From Lysobacter firmicutimachus (lineage in GTDB: Bacteria; Pseudomonadota; Gammaproteobacteria; Xanthomonadales; Xanthomonadaceae): 64,000 bases of DNA. This document shows, one piece after another, positions 19,959 through 29,166 of the stretch (positions within the stretch are counted from its first letter, which is position 1; each line of letters begins with the position of its first letter). The notes beneath the pieces are model-generated. The model was given only the letters and a program-made list of their open reading frames with translations. It did not search any database and was not told where the DNA came from. The position numbers and the translations under genes were made by a program. Location: the NCBI RefSeq assembly GCF_037027445.1, contig NZ_JBANDL010000002.1:3534001-3598000 (forward strand), written 5' to 3'.

Positions 19959-20459
19959 TCACAGCCCGAACGCCGGCGGGTAGGTCACCGAGCCGCGCTC
20001 GCCGGCCAGGGCGCCGGGGCGCAGTTCCAGGGCCATGAAGCACTCGCCCGAGAACGGCGCGGCCAGTTTCGCGGCCAGCGCGGCGGCGAAGCCGAAGCGC
20101 GGGTAGTAGTCGGCGTGGCCGAGCACCACCACCGCTTCGAAACCGGCTTCGGCCAGCTGCGCCAGGCCGGCGCGGATCAGCCGTCCGCCGACGCCGCGCC
20201 GCTGCCACGCCGGCAGCACCGACACCGGCGCCAGGCACAGCGCGTCGACCGGGCGCCCATCGACCCGCACCGCGAGCGCGGTGAACAGCGCGTGGCCGAT
20301 CACCCGCGCCCTGTCGTCGAGCGCGACCAGCGACAGCCGCACCAGACCGTCGGCGTGCAGGCGCCCGATCAGCTCGGCCTCGCCAGCGCCGCCGAACGCG
20401 GCCCGGGTCGATGCGTCGATCTGCGCTTCGTGTTCGCGGGTTTGCGGCTGGATGCGCAT
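19959..20459 (-). CDS. GNAT-family N-acetyltransferase
   Basis: A 166-residue acetyltransferase of the GNAT fold. The acetyl-CoA-binding motif is LAPVSVLPAWQRRGVGGRLI, followed by AVVVLGHADYYPRFGFAAA, which is typical of the YhbS/predicted N-acetyltransferase subgroup. The substrate is unknown. I chose the ATG at 20457-20459 (MRIQPQTREH), with GGAG six bases upstream, although the frame is open to an ATG at 20519. Bases 20460-21296 (838 bases) upstream of it hold no gene that I can support on either strand. Confidence 0.85.
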   Translation of the reverse strand: MRIQPQTREHEAQIDASTRAAFGGAGEAELIGRLHADGLVRLSLVALDDRARVIGHALFTALAVRVDGRPVDALCLAPVSVLPAWQRRGVGGRLIRAGLAQLAEAGFEAVVVLGHADYYPRFGFAAALAAKLAAPFSGECFMALELRPGALAGERGSVTYPPAFGL

Positions 20460-21296
20460 GGGCGTCTCCGATGGCGGGGCGTACGGCGGCACACGGGAAA
20501 ACATCATCAAACTGAGCATGAAGGCCTCCGTGGGATGCGAGGCAAGACAAGGTCCGGCCTGATGCCGGAACCGGACGCGGATACGCGCGGCCACCAGGCG
20601 GCGCGCCCGGACGGCCAGCGCGGGAGCGCGAGGAATGCGCGTCGCGGCATCGGCAACGCAAACGCCGATCGCGGCGCGAACGGCGCGCGCCGGATGCGGC
20701 GACGGCAATGGCGGCACGCGCCGCGGACGGCTGCGCATCGCGCGCATCGCCGTCGAATCGATAAGAGCATGGACGTCTGTCGGTAGTCGCCGGAACGGAC
20801 GCGACCGCGCGCGTTCGCAAGGCGCGAACGACGAACCGCTTTCGACGCGTCGACCCACCTTCGCCGGGCGAAGGGATCAGCGGATGGCTACACGCTCAGA
20901 CATGGTTCCCTCTGGACCGCCGGTCGGCGGAATACGGGGACGGGCACCGTAGTGCGCCTTGCGCGCGGCTGTCAACTTTCGCCGCCGGGCGACGCCATGA
21001 CCTCGCCCGATGCACCGGGCTCGTCCTGTTTAGGCACATCCGCCCGTCTAACGGGACCTGCGCCAATCGGCGCCGAGTGGCCGCGATCGGGAACCGATTA
21101 CAGCGCCAGGGGCAAAAACTGACCTTTTTTGTCTGTCCCAGTCGTGGCCGGCCGGGCTCAGCGCCTGGGATCAACGCTCATCGGGGCACACTCTTCGAAA
21201 AACTGTGAACTTTGGCACATTTTTTGCACGATTCAGCTCACGCTTTTTCACCCTGCCGAGCGGCTTCCGCTCCCGTCGGATGGAACCCCGGACTTC

Positions 21297-23414
21297 ATGA
21301 CGGCCAAATACCTCGCCCCCGCCCTCTGCCTGCTCGCCCTGTTCGCCAGCGTTCCCCGTCCCGTCCATGCGCAGGCCGGCATCGGCGTGCAGGCTGGCGC
21401 CACCCCGACCGGCACCATCGGCACCAACAAAGGCGATCCCGGCTCCGGAGCGCTGCAATGCCCCGCCGGCACCATCGTTCGCGGCGCCTACCATCGCGAC
21501 AAATCGATGAGCGCGGGGCTCACCTCGACCCGCGGCATGACCAACCGGGTCGGCCTGTACTGCGGCGGCATCACCACCGACGGCAGCACCGTCAACGTGG
21601 TCAACCGCAACGCCAACGGCAGCCCGGACGTGCTGTCGGGCACCTACGCTCTGCCGGGCACCGAAGTCACCAATTACTGTCCCTCCAACCAGCTGGTGCA
21701 CCAATTTGGCGGCTGGGACCGCGAATGGTCCAACGGCCAGTACCCGCCGTGGTCCTCGTCGCTGAACCTGGTCTGCCGGCCGCTGACCCTGGACGCGAAC
21801 TCGTGGGTGCGGATGACCACCGGCACCTCGACCAGCATCGAGGTCGGCGTACGCGAAACCATGTCCGGGCAACCGGCCCACGTCTCGCGCGGTCCGTTCT
21901 GCGCCAACACCGCCACGACCCTGGTCTCGGGCTTGTTCATGCAGGCCGGCGGCGAAGGCTACGACGGCATCAACGTCTATTGCGGCACCCTGTTGCAAGC
22001 GCGCCATTCGGCGATCCTGAGCTTCGCCGATTTCGCCTGGAACAAGACCCTCGGCGGCACGGGCTGGCAGGTCAACCTGACCCAGGGCAGCACCCTGCTC
22101 GACAACGGCGCCGGCACCACCGGCGCCGGCCGCACCCCGCATGCCAGCGTCGCGTCCAACACCTCGACCGTACAAACCGCGAGCGAGATCTACGTGCTGC
22201 CCGGCGGCAACTACCGCGCCGCGATCAGCCAACGTCCGGCCGGCATCGCCGCCAATACCTACGTCACCACCGGCACCTGCCTCACCGGCACCACGCTGAG
22301 CAACGAACAAGACGCCTCGTGCACGCTGGCCGTCACCGGCCTGCCCGACATCGCGGTGACGCTGAGCACGCCGACGCCGGCCTACAGCAACTACGGCCAG
22401 TTGCAGAACATCGTCCTGACCGCGACCAATGTCGGCCCCGGCGCCACCGACGGCGACGACGGCTTCACCGTGGTCGCGACCCTTCCGGCGGGCTGGACCG
22501 CCGGCACCCTGCCGGCCAACTGCGTCGCCAGCGCCGGCAATAGCGTCGTCACCTGCGCACTGAATCCGACTCCTCTGGCCGGATCTAGCGCGCCCGGCAG
22601 CAACGGCGGCACGGTCAGCTTCACCATTCCGGTCACGGTCAATTCGCCCACGCTCAGCGGCACGTACACCGCCAATGCCGCACTGGGCCGCAGCGTGCCC
22701 GACGGCGACGCGGACGCGACCAACAACGACTTCAATACCGCCAACGACACCGCCAGCGGGCCGCTGGTGTTCCAGAAACAGCCGATCCTGCGCCTGCGCA
22801 AGGCGCTGCCGCTGGGGCGTTTCGTCGCCGCCGACCAATTCGACTTGAACATCGCCGGCACCGGCGGGCCGGTCGGCGTCACCACCACCGGCAGCGGCAC
22901 CATCGCGACCGGCGAGGCCTTGCTCAACGGCAGCGTCGGCGCGGCCTACACCCTGTCCGAAACCGGCGCGGCCGGCGCCAACCTCAACAACTACGCCAGC
23001 GCCTACAGCTGCAGCAACGCGCTGGCCGGGGGCCAGACGCCGAGCGGCGCCGGCACCAGCTTCAGCCTCACCGCGGCCGCCGGCGACGATCTGACCTGCA
23101 CCTTCAGCAACACTCGCGCGCCGCTGGCGGACTTGGCCATCACCAAGACCAATGGCGTCAACACCGTTTCCCGCGGCGCGTCGACCATCTACACCATCGT
23201 CGTCACCAACAACGGCCCGGACGCGGTCGCCGGCGCGATCCTGCGCGACCCGGCGGCCAGCCGCCAGGGCCTGAGCTGCACCGCAGCGCCGAGCTGCACC
23301 GGTGCGGCCTGCCCGGCCGGGCTGAGCCTGGCGCAGTTGGAAAGCGGCGTTGCCCTCGGCGCGCTCGCCAACGGCGCCACGGTGACCGTCCAGATGACCT
23401 GCACGGTGCAGTAG
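21297..23414 (+). CDS. Large secreted protein with Cys-bracketed modules and DUF11 repeats
   Basis: A 705-residue exported protein with signal peptide YLAPALCLLALFASVPRPVHAQA. Residues about 30-220 hold three modules that each begin and end near a Cys: CPAGTIVRGAYH to GLYCGG, CPSNQLVHQFGG to LNLVCRPL, and FCANTATTLVSGL to NVYCGTL. After a linker come a DUF11-type module (from LPDIAVTLSTPTPAYSNYGQ), a prealbumin-like region (ILRLRKALPLGRFVAADQFD to CTFSNTR) and a second DUF11 module (ADLAITKTNGVNTVSRGAST). DUF11 is common in surface proteins of Bacteroidetes and some Proteobacteria. I see no membrane anchor or sorting signal at the C-terminus. The ATG at 21297 is chosen because the signal peptide follows directly. 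Confidence 0.8.
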   Translation: MTAKYLAPALCLLALFASVPRPVHAQAGIGVQAGATPTGTIGTNKGDPGSGALQCPAGTIVRGAYHRDKSMSAGLTSTRGMTNRVGLYCGGITTDGSTVNVVNRNANGSPDVLSGTYALPGTEVTNYCPSNQLVHQFGGWDREWSNGQYPPWSSSLNLVCRPLTLDANSWVRMTTGTSTSIEVGVRETMSGQPAHVSRGPFCANTATTLVSGLFMQAGGEGYDGINVYCGTLLQARHSAILSFADFAWNKTLGGTGWQVNLTQGSTLLDNGAGTTGAGRTPHASVASNTSTVQTASEIYVLPGGNYRAAISQRPAGIAANTYVTTGTCLTGTTLSNEQDASCTLAVTGLPDIAVTLSTPTPAYSNYGQLQNIVLTATNVGPGATDGDDGFTVVATLPAGWTAGTLPANCVASAGNSVVTCALNPTPLAGSSAPGSNGGTVSFTIPVTVNSPTLSGTYTANAALGRSVPDGDADATNNDFNTANDTASGPLVFQKQPILRLRKALPLGRFVAADQFDLNIAGTGGPVGVTTTGSGTIATGEALLNGSVGAAYTLSETGAAGANLNNYASAYSCSNALAGGQTPSGAGTSFSLTAAAGDDLTCTFSNTRAPLADLAITKTNGVNTVSRGASTIYTIVVTNNGPDAVAGAILRDPAASRQGLSCTAAPSCTGAACPAGLSLAQLESGVALGALANGATVTVQMTCTVQ

Positions 23415-23436
23415 GCGCAACGCCGTGCGGTGCGCC

Positions 23437-23466
23437 GGGATTGGGGATTAGAGATCGGGGATGGGG
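23437..23466. repeat. GGGATT repeat, half copy
   Basis: GGGATTGGGGATTAGAGATCGGGG just after the DUF11 gene matches the left arm of the repeat at 10843 but lacks a right arm, so it is a decayed or half copy. Confidence 0.6.
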
Positions 23467-23546
23467 AAAAGCGGTGGCTCGGGCGACGGGCTCGAACACC
23501 GTGGCCCGCCGCCGCTGGCAGTTGCGGCAGCGGGCGTTGCGCCGGC

Positions 23547-23813
23547 TTAGAACAATTCCATCACGTCGATCACCCGGCCATCGCGGACGGTGACCAGCAC
23601 GGTCTTGCTGCCGACGTAGTACTCGTAGCGCTCGGCGACGTTGGCGCCGAACTTGTTCTGGATCGGCACGATCTTGGCCGGCTTGCCCGCCACCTGCTCC
23701 AGGCGGCCGACACTGTCGCCGACCACGATCACCTTGTTGCCGAAAGCGACGGTTTGCGCCATCGCGGCCGAGCTGAGGACCAACAGCAGCAGCGAAGCGA
23801 TCGTACGGGTCAT
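23547..23813 (-). CDS. Small exported protein, DUF2845-like
   Basis: An 88-residue protein with signal peptide MTRTIASLLLLVLSSAAMA. The mature part has about 69 residues, with VIVVGDSVGRLEQVAGKPAKI and KTVLVTVRDGRVIDV, the pattern of DUF2845 (a small periplasmic beta-rich domain of unknown role). GGAG lies seven bases before the ATG at 23811-23813. It is convergent with the DUF11 gene. Upstream, 23814-24138 contains no gene that I can support. Confidence 0.75.
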   Translation of the reverse strand: MTRTIASLLLLVLSSAAMAQTVAFGNKVIVVGDSVGRLEQVAGKPAKIVPIQNKFGANVAERYEYYVGSKTVLVTVRDGRVIDVMELF

Positions 23814-24138
23814 GGCCTGCACTCCTTTGAAGATGCGCCGAGCATAGAGCGCCCCCGCCGCGCGTCTTTGCGCCAATCCGCAGAATCACAGAGTTGCGCA
23901 CCTTCGCGCCCGGCCAGCCGCCAAACGGCAATATCGGCAAAGATGCTGGCGGGCCTTCGGTCCCTGAAAACCCGTGGCGTGCGCGTAACTGGGGAGGGAC
24001 GCACGCTGCCAGCCCATCCAGGCTGCCCCAGCGCCGGAGCCGACGCAGTCGGCCGGCACCCCGCCGGAGGGTCGGATTTCTCCTACCTGCGCCTGTCGTC
24101 GCGGCAATAACTCGACATGCGCGAATCGGCCTGCGCAA

Positions 24139-24176
24139 AAACGAAGGGCCCGACCTTGCGGTCGGGCCCTTCGTTT
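24139..24176. terminator. Strong bidirectional terminator after tRNA-Phe
   Basis: Perfect 17-bp arms starting AAACGAAGGGCCCGACC with a TTGC loop, flanked by A-rich and T-rich ends. It lies six bases beyond the 3' end of the minus-strand tRNA-Phe. Confidence 0.9.
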
Positions 24177-24181
24177 ACAAA

Positions 24182-24257
24182 TGGTGGCCGGGGAGGGAAT
24201 CGAACCCCCGACACGGGGATTTTCAATCCCCTGCTCTACCAACTGAGCTACCCGGCC
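24182..24257 (-). tRNA. tRNA-Phe (GAA)
   Basis: 76 bases including an encoded CCA. The acceptor stem is GGCCGGG with CCCGGCC and discriminator A. The D arm has AGCTCAGTTGGTAGAGC, the anticodon loop TTGAAAA gives anticodon GAA within GGGGA/TCCCC, and the T arm has GGTTCGATTCC. A strong terminator follows. Confidence 0.98.
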
Positions 24258-24423
24258 GTTCGCGGTGTCCCGCGAGAGAGGCGGCATGATACGGACGCAA
24301 ATCGGATCTGGCAAGTCTCCCCCGCGCTGAACGATATCGGCACCGGTTCGCACTGCGCGCCTGTCCGCGGGCGCATGATGCGCGCAGTCCCGCCAGAACG
24401 GCCCGCGCCGTCGAGGAGTGCTC

Positions 24424-24870
24424 ATGAAAACCCTGCTCACCGCCGTCCTTGTCGCCGCGGCACTGGCCGGCTGCGCCTCCACCCCGAAACTGGACGACGC
24501 GCAGCGCCTGGCGCTGTACCGCGCCCACGCCGGCGCGCCGGTCGACAGCTTCCAGTACTTCGGCACGCTCAACGGTTGGACGCCGCTCGGCGACAGTGCG
24601 CTGGCGGTGTGGACGCGTCCCAACCAGGCCTACCTGCTGGAGCTGCGCGGGCCTTGCAGCGACCTCGCGTTCGCCTCGGCGATCAGCGTCAGCAATCAGA
24701 TGGGCCGCGTGCACGCGCGCTTCGACAAGGTCACCGCGCTCGGCACGCCGTCGATCAAGATGCCCTGCTTCATCGGCCGCATCCTTCCGCTCGACGTCAA
24801 GGCAATCAAGCAGGCGCAACAGGAGTTGCGCAACGCCGGCGCGGTGCCGCGCGACGACGCCGCGCAATGA
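24424..24870 (+). CDS. Predicted lipoprotein, DUF6491-like
   Basis: A 148-residue lipoprotein: MKTLLTAVLVAAALAGC, with the lipidated Cys at residue 17. The mature domain contains FQYFGTLNGWTPLGDSALAVW, a conserved Cys pair (GPCSDLAF and MPCFIGRI) that could form a disulfide, and a helical end. It resembles DUF6491 proteins, which have no known function. The ATG at 24424 has GAGGAG in front and is preferred to the GTG at 24418. It probably has its own promoter, since the tRNA-Phe beside it is on the other strand. Confidence 0.8.
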   Translation: MKTLLTAVLVAAALAGCASTPKLDDAQRLALYRAHAGAPVDSFQYFGTLNGWTPLGDSALAVWTRPNQAYLLELRGPCSDLAFASAISVSNQMGRVHARFDKVTALGTPSIKMPCFIGRILPLDVKAIKQAQQELRNAGAVPRDDAAQ

Positions 24871-25245
24871 GCCCGCGCGAACACATCGTGTCGCCGCCGC
24901 AACGGCGAGTGCGAGTACGCGCGCAGCCGCGCGATGCGACCGGGTCGAGCCGCGAAGCGTGACCGGGGGTCAGAAAATTCCTACAGCCGGCCGCGCCTTC
25001 GGCCGACTGTTTGGCCCCGGCCGCGGCGGCAATCTATGCAGGCCCCGGCAGCACGGTCGATGCGATGACACGGATGCCGCTCTGCAAAGGAAAAAGGCCG
25101 TCACCCTCGAGCAGGTGAGCCAGCGGAGCCGGGGTGTCTTCATTGCAAGTGCCGAGGAAGCGTGCATGCACGGCGAAACGGATTTCGCGCCGATGGCCAG
25201 GACGGCCGGTCGGCCGACGCCGCACAGGACGTGCGGGGTCCGCGC

Positions 25246-25560
25246 ATGAGGGCGGCGACGTGGATGCAGGATTCGCTCCGCGCGCTGCCGCGCTACCTCC
25301 TGGTGCTGGCCACCGTCTCCGCGCTGGCATGCCTGGCGCAGACGGTGGCGCCTTCTTCTGCGCGCCCTTCTGCGCCCACCGCCTCCTCGCTGGCGTTCCC
25401 GACTCCTGCGCACCCCGCCGGCACGGCCGATGCGGCGACGCGCGGCACGGCCGTACGCGTCGCCGCACCCGCACGCCCATCGTCACGCCCCGCACCGCCT
25501 GCGGACTCTTCCGCGACGCACACCGTTGCGCTCGACTCCGCGACCGCCGCATCGCACTGA
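25246..25560 (+). CDS. Possible small membrane-anchored protein
   Basis: A 104-residue reading frame with one N-terminal hydrophobic segment (YLLVLATVSALACLAQTVA) followed only by Ala/Pro/Ser/Thr-rich sequence. It has no recognisable domain and no clear ribosome-binding site, so it may be spurious. The surrounding stretches 24871-25245 and 25561-25892 hold nothing else that I can support as a gene. Confidence 0.28.
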   Translation: MRAATWMQDSLRALPRYLLVLATVSALACLAQTVAPSSARPSAPTASSLAFPTPAHPAGTADAATRGTAVRVAAPARPSSRPAPPADSSATHTVALDSATAASH

Positions 25561-25892
25561 ACCGCGTTCGCGACGCGCACTGCATCGGCCTTCGGCGGCC
25601 GGTCCGTGCGCGGCCCTTGATGATCGCGCGGTGATCAGGCCGGAATCGCCCGCACAGCGATGCCCGCTCGCCCCTGCGCGCTCAAGCCGATCCGTCGCGG
25701 CCGATCCGCCCGGTCGAACGCCTCCGGACCGCCCCGCCCCGGGATCGGCGCGCTTGCCCGGCCGGCCGCCGCCATGCTCCCGGCGAACCGGCCTGAGCCG
25801 CGCCTGTCCGCGCGAACCTCACCCGGCGCGCCCCTGCCGGGGCCACCATTCGCCGTAGTATCCTCGCGGTCCCAACCCTGTGGAGCGGCGGA

Positions 25893-26387
25893 ATGAAAGC
25901 ACGGCCCCGGATGCGTACGATCGGCCTTACGATCGGCCTGACCCTGGCCGCCGCGTTGCTGGCCAGCTGCTCGACCGGCCCGGTGCGGCGCGTCTCCGAG
26001 CCCGCCGCGCGCATTCAGCAGCTGACCGTACGCGCCAACGGCAGTTGGACGGTCGAAGTGCGGCTGGAGAACTTCAGCAGCATCCCCATGCGCTTCGACC
26101 GTTTCGACCTGCAGCTCAAGCTCGGCGAAGAAAGCGCCGGCCAACTGCAGGCCCAGCCCGCCCTGTCGATCGGGCCCGAATCGGCCGACGTCGTCAAAGT
26201 CGACCTGACCCCGTCCGGCACCGCCAAGATCGCCGTCGCCGACGCCCTCGCCGGCGGCCGCAGCCTCGCCTACAGCCTCAAGGGCGACGTCGTGGCCACG
26301 CCCGACGAGACCAAGCAGCGCACCTTCGCCATCGAACGCAGCAGCGCGTTGAGCCCCGCGCCGGGCTTGCCCGGCGTGATGCGCTGA
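25893..26387 (+). CDS. LEA type 2-like lipoprotein
   Basis: A 164-residue lipoprotein with signal IGLTIGLTLAAALLASCS (lipidated Cys near residue 26). The mature part has the WHy/LEA14 look: a beta-sandwich with VRANGSWTVEVRLENFSSIPMRF and FDRFDLQLKLG. Such domains occur in stress-related proteins of plants and bacteria; no specific role is known. GGAG lies seven bases before the ATG at 25893; an internal ATG at 25911 is the alternative. It ends just before a GGGATT hairpin and the acyl-CoA dehydrogenase. Confidence 0.75.
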   Translation: MKARPRMRTIGLTIGLTLAAALLASCSTGPVRRVSEPAARIQQLTVRANGSWTVEVRLENFSSIPMRFDRFDLQLKLGEESAGQLQAQPALSIGPESADVVKVDLTPSGTAKIAVADALAGGRSLAYSLKGDVVATPDETKQRTFAIERSSALSPAPGLPGVMR

Positions 26388-26392
26388 CAGCC

Positions 26393-26500
26393 GGGATTCG
26401 GGATTGGGGATTCGTAGAGGCGCACGGCGCCGCTGCGTCCCGCCTTCGATCCCGCCCCGCTCCGCCGCTGCGAATCCCTAATCCCCAATCCCGAATCCCC
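26393..26500. repeat. GGGATT intergenic hairpin repeat, copy 2
   Basis: Left arm GGGATTCGGGATTGGGGATT and right arm CGAATCCCTAATCCCCAATC enclose about 55 GC-rich bases. It fills the gap between the LEA-like lipoprotein and the acyl-CoA dehydrogenase and ends five bases before the latter's ATG. Confidence 0.85.
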
Positions 26501-26504
26501 GCCC

Positions 26505-28295
26505 ATGAGCACCTACAAAGCCCCCCTCGCCGACATGCGTTTCGCCCTGTTCGACGTGCTCGGTGCCGAAGCCGCGTTCCAGCGCCTCGGCTACACCGAC
26601 GCCAGCCGCGACGTGCTCGACGCCGTGCTCGAAGAAGGCGCGCGTTTCACCGAGACCGTACTCGCGCCGCTCAACAGCGTCGGCGACCAGATCGGCTGCA
26701 GCCACGACAAGGCCAGCGGCGCGGTGACCACTCCGCCGGGCTTCAAGCAGGCCTACGCGCAGTACGTCGAAGGCGGTTGGTCCGGCCTCACCGCCGATAC
26801 CCGCTTCGGCGGCCAGGGCCTGCCGCACGCGGCCGGCGTGCCGCTGAAGGAAATGATCGACGCCGCCAACCTGGCCTGGGGCAATTTTCCGCTGCTCTCG
26901 CACGGCGCCACCGAGGCCTTGCTGCACCACGGCGAGGAATGGCAGCAGGAGGTGTTCCTCAAGCCGCTGGTCGAAGGCCGCTGGACCGGCACCATGTGCC
27001 TGACCGAGCCGCACTGCGGCACCGACCTGGGCCTGCTCAAGACCCGCGCCGAGCCGCAGGCCGACGGCAGCTATGCGATCACCGGCACCAAGATCTTCAT
27101 CACCGCCGGCGAACACGACTTCACCGACAACATCATCCACCTGGTGTTGGCGCGCCTGCCGGACGCGCCGGCCGGCAGCAAGGGCATTTCCTTGTTCATC
27201 GTGCCCAAGGTCAAGGTCGCGCGCGACGGCCGCCTGGGCGAGGCCAACGCAGTGCGCTGCGGCAGCCTCGAACACAAGATGGGCATCCATGCCTCGGCCA
27301 CCTGCGTGATGAATTTCGACGGCGCCCAGGGCTATCTGATCGGCCAGCCGCACAAGGGCCTGATGGCGATGTTCACCATGATGAACACCGCCCGCCTCGC
27401 GGTCGGCCTGCAGGGCCTGGGCCTGTCCGACCGCGCACTGCAGAACGCGCTGCGCTATGCGCGCGAACGCCTGCAGATGCGCGCGCTGTCGGGCGCCAAG
27501 TTCCCCGAACTCGCCGCCGACCCGATCATCGTCCACCCGGACGTGCGGCGCATGCTGCTGACCTGCAAGGCGCTGGTCGAAGGCGGCCGGGTAATGGGTT
27601 ACGACGCCGCCCTGCTGGTCGACCTCGCCCATGCCAGCGGCGACGAAAAAGAACGCGCCGACGCCGATGCGCTGATCGGCTTCATGACCCCGATCGTCAA
27701 GGCCTGCCTGACCGAATGGGGCGTGGAATGCACCTACCACGCGCTGCAGTGCTTCGGCGGCCACGGCTATATCGCCGAGCACGGCATGGAGCAGCTCGCC
27801 CGCGACGCACGCATTACCACCTTGTACGAAGGCACCACCGGCATCCAGGCGCTGGACCTGCTCGGGCGCAAGGTCATGCAGTTGCAGGGCGCGGGCCTGA
27901 AGCTGATGCTGGAGCGGATCGAACGCTTCTGCGCCGAGCACGAAGGCAACGCCGCGGTGGCCGAGTTCGTCGCCCCGCTGCGCGCCAAGGCGGCGCAGTG
28001 GCAGCAGCTGACGATGTCGGTCGGCAAGCGCGCGATGGCCAATCCGGACGAGGTCGGCGCCGCCGCCTACGACTACCTGATGTACTCCGGCTACGTGTCG
28101 CTGGCCTATTGGTGGGCGCGCAGCGTCGCCGCCAGCGAAGCTTCGGCGCAGTCGGAACGCTTCAAGGCCGGCAAACGCGAAACCGCGCGCTTCTTCTTCG
28201 CCCGCCTGCTGCCGCGTTGCGAAGGCCACGCCGCGGCGATCGGCGCCAGCGTCGAGACCCTGACCGCGCTCGACGCGGAGGCGTTCGACGCCTGA
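26505..28295 (+). CDS. Acyl-CoA dehydrogenase, long bacterial type with C-terminal extension
   Basis: A 596-residue FAD-dependent acyl-CoA dehydrogenase. Domains in order: a short N-terminal extension, the helical N domain (about 40-160), the beta middle domain with MCLTEPHCGTDLGLLKTRA, and the helical C domain with the catalytic-type Glu in LYEGTTGIQALDLLGRK. An additional roughly 120-residue helical domain after that matches the acetyl-CoA dehydrogenase C-terminal-like extension found in DmdC-like enzymes. The substrate could be a medium or long acyl-CoA; methylthiopropanoyl-CoA dehydrogenases share this layout. It stands alone, so its pathway is not shown by context. The repeat at 26393-26500 leaves only five bases in front of the ATG and no clear ribosome-binding site. 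Confidence 0.9.
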   Translation: MSTYKAPLADMRFALFDVLGAEAAFQRLGYTDASRDVLDAVLEEGARFTETVLAPLNSVGDQIGCSHDKASGAVTTPPGFKQAYAQYVEGGWSGLTADTRFGGQGLPHAAGVPLKEMIDAANLAWGNFPLLSHGATEALLHHGEEWQQEVFLKPLVEGRWTGTMCLTEPHCGTDLGLLKTRAEPQADGSYAITGTKIFITAGEHDFTDNIIHLVLARLPDAPAGSKGISLFIVPKVKVARDGRLGEANAVRCGSLEHKMGIHASATCVMNFDGAQGYLIGQPHKGLMAMFTMMNTARLAVGLQGLGLSDRALQNALRYARERLQMRALSGAKFPELAADPIIVHPDVRRMLLTCKALVEGGRVMGYDAALLVDLAHASGDEKERADADALIGFMTPIVKACLTEWGVECTYHALQCFGGHGYIAEHGMEQLARDARITTLYEGTTGIQALDLLGRKVMQLQGAGLKLMLERIERFCAEHEGNAAVAEFVAPLRAKAAQWQQLTMSVGKRAMANPDEVGAAAYDYLMYSGYVSLAYWWARSVAASEASAQSERFKAGKRETARFFFARLLPRCEGHAAAIGASVETLTALDAEAFDA

Positions 28296-28452
28296 GCCGC
28301 CCCCGCCGGTCCGCGCCGGTCGCGCATCGCGCGCCGGCGCCGGCGGCGACGATCCGACCGCCGGCGCTCGGGCGGTCGCGAGCGGTCGGCGGCGCGCGAT
28401 TTCGCGCGCCGCTACCAAATTCGTCATCAAACGGGTATAAGCTGGTTTCCCG

Positions 28453-29166
28453 ATGGAGACCGATAGAGCGAAGATCCGCCTGGTCCGAACCGGAACCCAC
28501 GCTGACATGCTGCAGCGTGAGCCGGATGCCTCCGGTGTCGCCGACCAATACTCGCCGTGGCCCGGCCCCCGCGCCGTCCCACGCAACGCCCTCGAACGTC
28601 TGAGCTCGGTGCGATTGCTGTCGCTCGACGCGCACGGCCGGGTGCTGGACTGGATGAACTGGCAGACCGCCAGTTGCCTCTACGCCCGCGGCGCCGTCGC
28701 CTGGACCCTCGGCGATCCCTGCCTGGAAGTGCACGGCGGCATCAACCGCCTGACCGGCGAGCGCAGCGTGCTGGCCCTGCATCCGATCGTCGCCGCGCGC
28801 GGCCACGCCCGTCCCGGCGCGCTGGATCCGACGCCGGCGCTGACCAACGCCGCCCTGTTCGCCCGCGACGGCCATCTGTGCATGTACTGCGGCCAGGATT
28901 TCCATCGACCGCACCTGACCCGCGATCACGTCGTGCCGGTGTCCAAGGGCGGCCGCGACCTTTGGGAGAACGTGGTCGCCGCGTGCTTCGGCTGCAACTC
29001 GCGCAAGGGCAACCGCACGCCGCAACAGGCCGGCATGCCGCTGCTGGCGGTGCCGTACCGGCCGAGCTGGGTCGAGCATCTGATCCTGTCGAACCGCAAC
29101 ATCCTCGCCGACCAGATGGCGTTCCTGAAAAACCAGTTGCCCAAGCGTTCGCACCTGGCGAACTGA
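28453..29166 (+). CDS. HNH endonuclease-domain protein
   Basis: A 237-residue protein, conserved in xanthomonads, with an HNH zinc finger nuclease domain at about 130-190: the first Cys pair is in CMYCGQDF, the catalytic region is LTRDHVVPVSKGGRD (Asp-His), then the Asn of WENVVAACFGC with the second Cys pair, and NSRKGNRTPQQA. The N-terminal half (LSSVRLLSLDAHGRVLDWM) is specific to this family. The role is unknown; housekeeping nicking or processing has been guessed for such stand-alone HNH proteins. ATG 28453 and ATG 28507 (MLQREPDASG) are both possible starts; a TATAA at 28436-28440, if a -10 box, would favour the latter. Confidence 0.85.
   Translation: METDRAKIRLVRTGTHADMLQREPDASGVADQYSPWPGPRAVPRNALERLSSVRLLSLDAHGRVLDWMNWQTASCLYARGAVAWTLGDPCLEVHGGINRLTGERSVLALHPIVAARGHARPGALDPTPALTNAALFARDGHLCMYCGQDFHRPHLTRDHVVPVSKGGRDLWENVVAACFGCNSRKGNRTPQQAGMPLLAVPYRPSWVEHLILSNRNILADQMAFLKNQLPKRSHLAN

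Noticed and set aside
24449..25249. A plus-strand frame overlapping the DUF6491-like lipoprotein and running on into the gap.
   Set aside because: Ser/Arg-rich shadow composition; the lipoprotein frame has the signal sequence and ribosome-binding site.
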